Of a stretch of DNA of 8,175 nt, positions 1-4,708 are shown piece by piece. A program made the translations under genes and the position numbers. This DNA is from Halomarinibacterium sp041392205 (GTDB lineage Bacteria; Bacteroidota; Bacteroidia; Flavobacteriales; Flavobacteriaceae): assembly GCA_041392205.1 (NCBI GenBank), contig JAWKMO010000032.1, forward strand, positions 1 to 8,175. The letters are read 5' to 3'. Within the stretch, counting starts at the first letter, position 1. Each line of letters opens with the position of its first letter. The notes beneath the pieces are model-generated. The model did not search any database. It saw nothing but the letters and a program-made list of their open reading frames with translations, and was not told the DNA's origin.

Positions 1-55
1 TGTGCTTGAACGTGCGGTTGGCTCTTTTTTCAGCTTGCAGGTAACTTGTTATATC

Positions 56-1258
56 TTAAGTTTTATTTGGAATATCCCAACCATCCCGAAGGGATAACAC
101 AAGTTTTTCATCAACAGTATCCCGAACATGAAACTTGTTCAACGCCACATCCAATGGGCTACGTATCTCCTGCAACTGCTGCGAGCTAACATGCGTATAG
201 ATCATCGTCGTTTCCGGCTTGCTATGCCCCAACAACTCCTGTATCAACCGCAAATCCGTCCCATGCTCCAATAAATGCGTCGCATAACTATGCCGTAACG
301 TATGTGGTGTAACCCGTTTGCTAATACCAGCTAAAGTACAACTTTGTTTTAAAAAAGAACGAATGCTTTCCGCGCTATATTTTCCGCCACTGGGATTTTC
401 AATAAAATAATGTTTAGGCTTATAGGCATGGTAATACATTTTTAATAGCGGAATAACACTTTCCGCAAGGTTCGTATACCGGTCCTTGCGGCCCTTCGCC
501 ATCTGTACTTGCAACTGTTTTCGGTTAAAATCAAAGCTTTTTAATTCAAGATCCACTAGTTCACCCACCCGTAACCCTGCACTGTAAAGTAGGGCTATAA
601 TGGTTTTATGTTTTAGGTTTCGCGTCACTTGTAATAGCTGCAACACCTCTTCCATGCTCAAAACAGTGGGAAGTTTACGGTCTTTTTTAGGGCGAATGAG
701 CTTTTCGGGATTAATCTGGCAAAGGGGGAAAAAATAGGCAAATTGTTTAAAGGCACTTACCAATTGCCGGTGCGTGCTAATCGAATAATTCAATTCCTTC
801 ACAGCCCATTCAATATACAAACGCACATCGTTTTCAGTAAAAAGCTCGGCCAACTTCCCCGCGTGGAACCGTAAAAATTCCCCCACAAAATTGGAATAGA
901 CAGAAACAGTACTGTGGCTGTAGCGCTTTCCGTATAAAAAATCAACATACTTTTTGTGGATCAGCAGTTTGTCGGGAGGCAGGGGTGGTAAAGTAGTTGA
1001 GGCCTTTCCCTTTTCAGCCCAAGTTTTTAAAGAAGCAGAAGAATCCCCCGCAATGGCATAGCCACCTTCAAGAAGGTACGATTTCAGTAGCACAATTTTT
1101 TCTTCTGAATAAAGAATGTAAAAACACCTGTGGGTTTCACTATACGAAACCCCGTCAAACTGTTTTAGGTATTCTTTAAGTGCAAAATCATACGGAAACC
1201 GAAGCGCCATACAATTGCGTTTGCGATGCACCAAGTGCGTAAACGTTACAGTGATCAT
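56..1258 (-). CDS. Tyrosine-type site-specific recombinase (Xer/phage integrase family), flavobacterial type with N-terminal extension
   Basis: The protein of 400 residues should cut and rejoin DNA at specific sites through a covalent phosphotyrosine. Residues 1-60 form the small N-terminal module common in flavobacterial integrases. Residues about 98-183 match the helical core-binding (SAM-like) domain and 196-372 the catalytic domain. All catalytic residues are visible: Arg230 (AGLRVGEL), Lys255 (AKGRKDR), His319 and Arg322 (HTLRHSYATH), His345 (LLGHS) and the nucleophile Tyr354 (MIYTH). The frame stays open upstream to 1450, but I chose the ATG at 1256-1258 because homologues begin there and a TATCTTTG promoter box sits at 1279-1286, inside the longer frame. 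No insertion typical of integron IntI is seen, and no phage or transposon partners are near. It lies next to a large repeat island, which suggests but does not prove a substrate. It may instead be a decayed mobile-element integrase. The family call is very sure; the target is unknown. Confidence 0.93.
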   Translation of the reverse strand: MITVTFTHLVHRKRNCMALRFPYDFALKEYLKQFDGVSYSETHRCFYILYSEEKIVLLKSYLLEGGYAIAGDSSASLKTWAEKGKASTTLPPLPPDKLLIHKKYVDFLYGKRYSHSTVSVYSNFVGEFLRFHAGKLAELFTENDVRLYIEWAVKELNYSISTHRQLVSAFKQFAYFFPLCQINPEKLIRPKKDRKLPTVLSMEEVLQLLQVTRNLKHKTIIALLYSAGLRVGELVDLELKSFDFNRKQLQVQMAKGRKDRYTNLAESVIPLLKMYYHAYKPKHYFIENPSGGKYSAESIRSFLKQSCTLAGISKRVTPHTLRHSYATHLLEHGTDLRLIQELLGHSKPETTMIYTHVSSQQLQEIRSPLDVALNKFHVRDTVDEKLVLSLRDGWDIPNKT

Positions 1259-1278
1259 AAAAAAAGGGGGGAGTAAAT

Positions 1279-1286
1279 CAAAGATA
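1279..1286 (-). promoter_or_regulatory. Promoter -7 box TATCTTTG for the integrase gene
   Basis: Read on the minus strand the bases are TATCTTTG, a full match to the Bacteroidota -7 consensus TAnnTTTG. The box ends 20 bases before the ATG at 1258, giving a short leader. I see no clear TTG at the -33 position. The box supports the start at 1258 over the upstream starts of the longer frame. The same eight bases precede the isomerase gene. Confidence 0.6.
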
Positions 1287-1490
1287 CAAAAAAAGATGTT
1301 TTTATAGCGTTCTGAAGGGAAGTTTCCTTGAAATAAACCCCTATACCCATAACCAAGAGTACTGCCTAAAAAGAGCAACCATTTCGCCAGTAGACTACCT
1401 GCTGAAGGAGCTGTTGACTTTTTTATATGCCGAATAGATACCATCATCACCTCAAACCTAATCTGCTTTTTTTACAATCGCAAGAGGCCA

Positions 1491-1554
1491 TGTCCGAAAA
1501 CGACCGTTTTGGCCGATTTTGTCCGAAAATGACCGTTTTGGCCGTTTTTGTCCG
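1491..1554. repeat. 29-bp tandem repeat (2.2 copies) with internal palindrome
   Basis: Copy one is 1491-1519, copy two 1520-1548, and the first six bases of a third follow (TGTCCG, 1549-1554). Each copy begins TGTCCGAAAA, continues with GACCGTTTTGGCCG and ends in a T run. Copy one contains the perfect inverted repeat AAAACG-AC-CGTTTT; in copy two a C to T change breaks one pair. The array lies about 230 bases upstream of the integrase start. Size and symmetry would suit a recombinase or regulator binding site, but that is inference. Confidence 0.75.
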
Positions 1555-1576
1555 CCACAACCCTCAAAAAAAAGGG

Positions 1577-1697
1577 TAGATACTCCGTAGCAAAGCCGTA
1601 TCAAAGCCGTAGATACTTCATAGATACTCCGTATCAAAGCCGTACATTACTCGTGGTTACTCCGTGGTTACTTCGTGTTTACTTCGTGTTTACCTCG
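1577..1697. repeat. 11-bp tandem array, eleven contiguous units
   Basis: Cut every 11 bases from 1577, the sequence gives TAGATACTCCG, TAGCAAAGCCG, TATCAAAGCCG, TAGATACTTCA, TAGATACTCCG, TATCAAAGCCG, TACATTACTCG, TGGTTACTCCG, TGGTTACTTCG, TGTTTACTTCG and TGTTTACCTCG, with no indel over 121 bases. The first six units alternate between a GATACT type and a CAAAGCC type; the last five are a TTACT type. The period is close to one DNA helical turn. It is not a multiple of three and the region has no credible gene, so a protein repeat is unlikely. Function is unknown. Confidence 0.9.
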
Positions 1698-1701
1698 TCT
1701 G

Positions 1702-1841
1702 AAAGGTAAAAGGTCAAAGGTTAAGGGTGAAGGGTGAGAAGAGAAAAGAGAAAAGAAAAAAGAAAAGAGACCTAGGACCCAAGACCCAAAGCCAAATCTC
1801 AAATCTCAAATCCCAAAACCCAAGAGTAAAGAGTGAAGGGT
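1702..1841. repeat. 7-bp drifting tandem array, about twenty units
   Basis: Cut every 7 bases from 1702, the units drift gradually: AAAGGTA, AAAGGTC, AAAGGTT, AAGGGTG twice, AGAAGAG, AAAAGAG, AAAAGAA twice, AAGAGAC, CTAGGAC, CCAAGAC, CCAAAGC, CAAATCT twice, CAAATCC, CAAAACC, CAAGAGT, AAAGAGT and GAAGGGT. No indel is needed across 140 bases. Bases 1736-1770 are pure purine on the plus strand, so triplex formation is possible. The open frame that crosses this block translates to low-complexity Lys/Arg/Pro-rich sequence and is not taken as a gene. Confidence 0.8.
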
Positions 1842-1861
1842 CATATCAGTTCCTTACTTTT

Positions 1862-1894
1862 CCCCTCCTTGATGGGGAGGGGTTAGGGGAGGGG
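1862..1894. repeat. Hairpin plus four-tract G-quadruplex motif (copy A)
   Basis: CCCCTCC at 1862-1868 can pair with GGAGGGG at 1876-1882 across a seven-base loop. Overlapping it on the plus strand are four runs of exactly four G (1874-1877, 1879-1882, 1886-1889, 1891-1894) with linkers A, TTA and A, a textbook quadruplex motif. Hairpin and quadruplex share bases and would compete. C-rich/G-rich hairpins like this resemble dispersed extragenic palindromes in Bacteroidota, but a genome search would be needed to claim that. Confidence 0.65.
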
Positions 1895-1901
1895 ACGACA
1901 C

Positions 1902-1971
1902 CAAGACCCAGGACCCAAGACCTAAGACCCAAGACCCAAGACCCAAGACCCAAGTGTAAAGGGTGAAGTGA
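1902..1971. repeat. Second 7-bp tandem array, ten units (CAAGACC type)
   Basis: From 1902 the units are CAAGACC, CAGGACC, CAAGACC, TAAGACC, CAAGACC three times, CAAGTGT, AAAGGGT and GAAGTGA. The last three correspond to the last three of the first heptamer array (CAAGAGT, AAAGAGT, GAAGGGT), so both arrays run into the same junction before the hairpin element. This copy is much more uniform than the first, as expected from recent slippage. Confidence 0.85.
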
Positions 1972-1991
1972 CATGGGAGTTCCTTAATTTT

Positions 1992-2024
1992 CCCCTCCTT
2001 GATGGAGAGGGGCAAGGGGTGGGG
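1992..2024. repeat. Hairpin plus decayed G-run element (copy B)
   Basis: CCCCTC at 1992-1997 can pair with GAGGGG at 2007-2012. Three four-G runs remain (2009-2012, 2016-2019, 2021-2024), but the first run of copy A is reduced to GG here, so a four-layer quadruplex is no longer possible. It is the equivalent of 1862-1894 at an offset of 130 bases. Confidence 0.6.
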
Positions 2025-2093
2025 CTAGCCTCGTTCTTACAATGCTACTTCTTAGGGTTAATTTATCCTTTCCCTTTAGTAAGAATAGAGGCA

Positions 2094-2152
2094 GCAAAGC
2101 TCCGAGATTCAGGAACGCTGTCATACGGAGTTTGCAAATTGGTTTTTACCAA
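2094..2152. repeat. Two adjacent inverted repeats in otherwise unique sequence
   Basis: GCAAAGCTCCG (2094-2104) pairs with CGGAGTTTGC (2126-2135) as ten base pairs with one bulged G and a 21-base loop. Immediately after comes TTGGTTTTTACCAA (2139-2152), a 5-bp stem with a TTTT loop. No U run follows, so neither looks like an intrinsic terminator. They could be decayed mobile-element ends or part of a structured RNA; no function can be read from sequence alone. Confidence 0.4.
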
Positions 2153-2241
2153 AGGCTAAAAATTCCTTCAAATCGAAGATTCACAGACTCCATAAAAATA
2201 GAATACCCCATAAAAGGAATAAAAGAATAGCCATTACGTCT
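2153..2241. other. Intergenic stretch without recognised features
   Basis: This AT-rich stretch lies between the inverted repeats and the degenerate 11-bp units. I see only loose direct repeats of CCATAAAA and GAATA between 2189 and 2229. The short open frames crossing 1968-2230 show no codon-like bias and no recognisable family. Bases 2025-2093 likewise hold only a 7-bp inverted repeat (TTCTTAC at 2034-2040, GTAAGAA at 2079-2085). Confidence 0.5.
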
Positions 2242-2296
2242 TGGTTACAAAGAGGATACTTCAAGGATACTAGTAGTGAAAGCCCGTGGAACTCAG
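2242..2296. repeat. Degenerate continuation of the 11-bp repeat family
   Basis: In 11-base steps from 2242 the sequence gives TGGTTACAAAG, AGGATACTTCA, AGGATACTAGT, AGTGAAAGCCC and GTGGAACTCAG. The first four resemble the units TGGTTACTCCG, TAGATACTTCA, TAGATACTCCG and TAGCAAAGCCG at 1577-1697, in the same phase and with the same unit types in similar order. The fifth matches weakly. Beyond 2297 the period is no longer convincing; there is an inverted repeat GGTATT/AATACC at 2297-2316. The two 11-bp blocks flank the 7-bp and hairpin elements. Confidence 0.5.
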
Positions 2297-2404
2297 GGTA
2301 TTTAGCTAGTAATACCTAAGGCATACGCCGTGCGCATCCCCCACCTAAAAGCGATTTTTCATGGGCTTAATGCGTAGGATACCTAAAATATAAATAACAA
2401 TAAC

Positions 2405-2412
2405 TATCTTTG
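2405..2412 (+). promoter_or_regulatory. Promoter -7 box TATCTTTG for the isomerase gene
   Basis: TATCTTTG fully matches the Bacteroidota -7 consensus TAnnTTTG and ends 22 bases before the ATG at 2435. No good TTG at -33 is visible. The leader between box and start is A-rich (AAAAAAGG), as is common for translation starts in this phylum. Confidence 0.65.
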
Positions 2413-2434
2413 CCTTTCACAAAAAAGGTACACC

Positions 2435-3367
2435 ATGCAAGACGGTATTTACGCCAAAATCACCACTCCTAAAGGAGCCATAACGATAAAATTGACACAC
2501 GATTTAACCCCAGGCACAGTAGGAAACTTCATAGCCCTAGCCGAAGGAAACCTAGAAAACAAGGCAAAACCACAAGGCACTCCTTATTACAACGGATTAA
2601 AATTTCATAGGGTCATACCCGATTTTATGATTCAAGGGGGCGACCCAGCAGGAACCGGTAGTGGAGGCCCAGGCTATAATTTCGACGACGAGTTTCACCC
2701 CACACTGCGGCACGATAGCCCCGGTGTATTGTCTATGGCAAATGCAGGCCCCAGCACTAACGGAAGTCAGTTTTTTATTACCCATGTCGAAACTCCTTGG
2801 TTGGATAACAAGCACACCGTATTTGGTAAAGTGGTCGAGGGTCAGGACGTGGTAGATACTATTGCACAAGGCGATACTATGGATACGGTCGAAATTATTC
2901 GTATAGGTGCCGAAGCCGAAAAATGGAATGCGGTAGAAGCCTTTAGAAGTTTTAATGGTGCTAAAGCCGAAAGAGAAGCAGCTGCAAAAAAAGCACAGGA
3001 AGAATTACTAACCAGTATTTCGGAAGGGTTTCAACAAACCGAAAGTGGCCTCCGTTACCAAATCATTCAAAAAGGAACGGGGACACCAGCCGAAGCAGGA
3101 AAAACCGTTTCGGTACATTACAAAGGAATGTTCCCAGACGGAACAGAATTCGATAACTCTTTTAAAAGGGGAGAACCTATCGATTTCCCTGTTGGAATGG
3201 GCAATGTCATTGCCGGTTGGGACGAGGGAATTCAGTTATTAAAAGTAGGGGACAAAGCTCGTTTTGTTATTCCGTCGCACTTGGCTTATGGAAGTCGTGG
3301 TGCAGGAGGCGTCATCCCACCCAATGCTACTCTGGTTTTTGATGTAGAACTGATGAATGTGAAATAA
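2435..3367 (+). CDS. Dual-family peptidyl-prolyl cis-trans isomerase (cyclophilin-FKBP fusion)
   Basis: This 310-residue protein joins two unrelated proline isomerase domains and should speed folding of other proteins. The cyclophilin domain covers about residues 3-158: catalytic Arg59 with Phe64, Met65 and Gln67 (FHRVIPDFMIQGGD), Ala102/Asn103, Gln112/Phe113 (GSQFF), and Trp122, Leu123, His127 (WLDNKH). A charged, Ala/Glu-rich helical linker spans about 160-200. The FKBP domain covers about 203-310, with Tyr229, Phe239/Asp240, Phe251, Val258/Ile259, Trp262, Tyr285 and Phe302 at the expected pocket positions. Both active sites look intact. There is no signal peptide, so it is probably cytosolic. 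The cyclophilin-first order matches the dual immunophilin described from Flavobacterium johnsoniae. It has its own promoter box and a strong terminator after it, so it is likely a single-gene unit. Its GC content is high for this window. Confidence 0.95.
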   Translation: MQDGIYAKITTPKGAITIKLTHDLTPGTVGNFIALAEGNLENKAKPQGTPYYNGLKFHRVIPDFMIQGGDPAGTGSGGPGYNFDDEFHPTLRHDSPGVLSMANAGPSTNGSQFFITHVETPWLDNKHTVFGKVVEGQDVVDTIAQGDTMDTVEIIRIGAEAEKWNAVEAFRSFNGAKAEREAAAKKAQEELLTSISEGFQQTESGLRYQIIQKGTGTPAEAGKTVSVHYKGMFPDGTEFDNSFKRGEPIDFPVGMGNVIAGWDEGIQLLKVGDKARFVIPSHLAYGSRGAGGVIPPNATLVFDVELMNVK

Positions 3368-3420
3368 ATGTCACGTTGAGCCAAATCGCATCATTAGTTC
3401 TCGACGGTGCTCGAGCAAAC
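3368..3420. repeat. Possible dispersed extragenic element remnant (TCGAG palindrome)
   Basis: The spacer after the isomerase stop reads TGTCACGTTGAGCC at 3369-3382 and later CTCGACGGTGCTCGAG at 3400-3415, with CTCGA/TCGAG arms around six bases. From memory, TGTCACGTTGAGC and CTCGA-rich palindromes recur between genes in flavobacterial genomes. Only one remnant is present here, so dispersal cannot be shown from this window. Confidence 0.35.
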
Positions 3421-3432
3421 AAAAAAATATTT

Positions 3433-3469
3433 AAAATGCCCTTTTTATACGGAGGGCATTTTTTATTTT
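3433..3469 (+). terminator. Intrinsic terminator after the isomerase gene
   Basis: AAAATGCCCT (3433-3442) pairs perfectly with AGGGCATTTT (3453-3462) across a ten-base loop, and the T-rich tract TTATTTT follows. It sits 66 bases after the isomerase stop codon. The A-rich run upstream of the left arm would give a U-rich tract on the other strand, so it may work in both directions. It ends only seven bases before the next gene's ATG, so it may also act as a leader structure for that gene. Confidence 0.85.
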
Positions 3470-3475
3470 AGCAGG

Positions 3476-4009
3476 ATGGATATAGAACACTTAAAATACC
3501 CCATTGGCAAATTCAAAAAGCCAGAAACCATCACTAATGAAGATTTAATAGAAGCCCTAAAGGTGCTTCAAATTTTTCCAGAGCAGTTAAAGCTCATCAC
3601 GCTCAATTTAAAAGAAGAAGTGTTGGAGCATCCTTACCGCCCTGGTGGATGGACCATTAGGCAATTAATTCATCATATTAGCGACAGTCACCATCATTGT
3701 TATAACCGCATTCGGTGGACACTCACAGAAGATAAACCCACAATTAAAGCCTATAATCAAGATGCGTTTGCGACAATGTTCGATTACCAAAAAGCGCCTA
3801 TTGCTTGGTCGTTAGCACATATTGAAGCAGTGCATCAAAAGATAGTGTATATCCTTCAAGGCCTTTCAGAAGAACAATGGAAGCGTGTGTTTATTCACCC
3901 AGAAACGAAAGAGGAAGTAGGTTTAAAACACTTAGCAATGCTGTATTCCTGGCATAGTATGCATCATTTTACGCATATTAAAAATGCCTTATTACAGCTA
4001 CAGTCTTAG
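3476..4009 (+). CDS. YfiT/DinB-family putative metal-dependent hydrolase (bacillithiol-transferase-like)
   Basis: The 177-residue protein matches the YfiT branch of the DinB four-helix-bundle superfamily at full length. Typical YfiT phrases are YPIGKF near the N terminus, PYRPGGWTIRQ (53-63), HHISDSH (66-72), LTEDKPTIK (83-91) and the C-terminal WHSMHHFTHI (159-168). His67, His160 and His164 are the expected three-histidine metal site. Related proteins are thiol S-transferases using bacillithiol or are annotated as metal hydrolases; which reaction this one performs is not known. I chose the ATG at 3476 because homology starts there. A GTG at 3407 in the same frame would place the terminator hairpin inside the coding region. 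No TAnnTTTG box is visible in the 108-base spacer, so expression may depend on readthrough past the terminator or on an unseen promoter. It is cytosolic, with no signal peptide. Confidence 0.9.
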   Translation: MDIEHLKYPIGKFKKPETITNEDLIEALKVLQIFPEQLKLITLNLKEEVLEHPYRPGGWTIRQLIHHISDSHHHCYNRIRWTLTEDKPTIKAYNQDAFATMFDYQKAPIAWSLAHIEAVHQKIVYILQGLSEEQWKRVFIHPETKEEVGLKHLAMLYSWHSMHHFTHIKNALLQLQS

Positions 4010-4045
4010 CGAAAAATCTTACGTTTTACAGCGAAGCATTCTATA

Positions 4046-4600
4046 TTACTTCCACTTAATATTGCACCCCATACTAGGTTTTTGATCTTTACGCTGGGGA
4101 TGATTGTTAAGAATGTTATCCATGGCTTCCCGTAAATCCCTACCATTAAGCGGTATGCTGTTGCCAGGACGGGATGGGTCCAGTTGGCCTCGATAAACTA
4201 ATTTTAATTCAGCATCAAACAAATAGAAATCTGGGGTGCAAGCCGCATCATACGCTTTGGCTACTTCCTGTGTTTCATCGTACAAATAGGGGAAAGGGTA
4301 GCCTAATTGTTGGGCTGTTTGGTACATTTCATAGGGACCATCCTGTGGGTAAGCCACCGCATCATTACTACTAATAGCAACAAAACTAAAACCGGTTACC
4401 CGATAATCGTTGCAAATCCGTATTAATTCTTCATTTACATGTTTTACATAAGGGCAATGGTTGCAAATAAACATAATAACAGTCCCTTTTTTTCCTTTTA
4501 ATTCTTGTAATGAAAAAGAATCCTTTGTCACGGTGTCAACAAGAGTAAAATGGGGTGCTTTAGTCCCCAACGGGAGCATATTGGAAGGAGTAAGTGCCAT
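4046..4600 (-). CDS. Thioredoxin-fold protein of the peroxiredoxin-like family (AhpC/TSA-type)
   Basis: The 184-residue protein has the thioredoxin fold of the peroxiredoxin-like group with a CxxC centre, usually annotated as thioredoxin family protein. Visible marks are the N-terminal GTKAPHFTL (12-20), the redox motif Cys46-Asn-His-Cys49 in FICNHCPYVKH, SSND (77-80), a cis-proline context CTPDFYLFD (121-129) with Pro123, YRGQLDPSRPGN (136-147), and the family tail PSMGCNIKWK with Cys179 (175-184). It probably reduces disulfides or peroxides; the natural substrate is unknown. There is no signal peptide, so a cytosolic place is likely. It converges with the YfiT-like gene (36-base gap, no clear terminator) and diverges from the small protein gene at 4709. 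The ATG at 4600 gives the normal family length. Confidence 0.9.
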   Translation of the reverse strand: MALTPSNMLPLGTKAPHFTLVDTVTKDSFSLQELKGKKGTVIMFICNHCPYVKHVNEELIRICNDYRVTGFSFVAISSNDAVAYPQDGPYEMYQTAQQLGYPFPYLYDETQEVAKAYDAACTPDFYLFDAELKLVYRGQLDPSRPGNSIPLNGRDLREAMDNILNNHPQRKDQKPSMGCNIKWK

Positions 4601-4628
4601 AGTTTTTGTGTAATAAGTTGAAAAAATA

Positions 4629-4636
4629 CAAAGAAA
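4629..4636 (-). promoter_or_regulatory. Candidate -7 box for the thioredoxin-like gene
   Basis: Read on the minus strand the bases are TTTCTTTG, one mismatch from TAnnTTTG, 28 bases before the ATG at 4600. No TTG at -33 supports it. It lies in the 108-base divergent spacer shared with the gene at 4709. Confidence 0.3.
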
Positions 4637-4662
4637 GTTACAGCTAAAGAAATGCTAAACTT

Positions 4663-4693
4663 TTGTTTTTCTGAACGAATAAAGGTACCTTTT
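4663..4693 (+). promoter_or_regulatory. Candidate promoter for the small protein gene
   Basis: TTG at 4663-4665 is followed after 20 bases by TACCTTTT at 4686-4693, one mismatch from TAnnTTTG. Spacing suits the Bacteroidota -33/-7 pattern. The box ends 15 bases before the ATG at 4709, so the leader would be short. Confidence 0.4.
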
Positions 4694-4708
4694 TAAAAAT
4701 TACGATGT

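Larger units (their letters stand above)
1771..2024. repeat. 130-bp imperfect tandem duplication: heptamer block plus hairpin/G-run element
   Basis: Bases 1771-1900 and 1901-2024 align at a constant offset of 130. The best-kept part is 1821-1894 against 1951-2024, where the shared order is CAAG.GTAAAG.GTGAAG, then AGTTCCTTA.TTTTCCCCTC, then CTTGATGG and a run of G blocks. The heptamer part differs more between copies. Each copy therefore ends in a C-rich/G-rich hairpin element. It arose by tandem duplication, or by two insertions of the same dispersed element. Confidence 0.8.

Noticed and set aside
1..55. Terminator or RNA gene after the integrase stop
   Set aside because: I found no convincing hairpin followed by a U run on the minus strand, and no tRNA-like arms.
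997..1179. Plus-strand frame of 60 codons
   Set aside because: It is antisense to the well-supported integrase gene.
1727..1966. Open frame of 79 codons on the plus strand
   Set aside because: It lies wholly in 7-bp repeats and the hairpin element; the product is low-complexity Lys/Arg/Pro-rich sequence produced by the repeats.
1491..1971. CRISPR array
   Set aside because: Repeat periods are 7, 11 and 29 bases with no unique spacers, and no cas genes are present.
1968..2230. Two overlapping short plus-strand frames (63 and 62 codons)
   Set aside because: They start in the repeat element, match no family I know, and have no promoter box or coding-like composition.
1450..2434. Integron attC cassette array beside the integrase
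   Set aside because: The integrase lacks the IntI-type insertion, there are no cassette genes, and the repeats do not show the paired core sites of attC.
2597..3242. Short frames on both strands inside the isomerase gene
   Set aside because: They overlap intact cyclophilin and FKBP domains in other frames and show no family match.
3407..3475. Upstream GTG start for the YfiT-like gene
   Set aside because: It would put the strong terminator hairpin inside the coding region, and the added 23 residues do not resemble the family N terminus.
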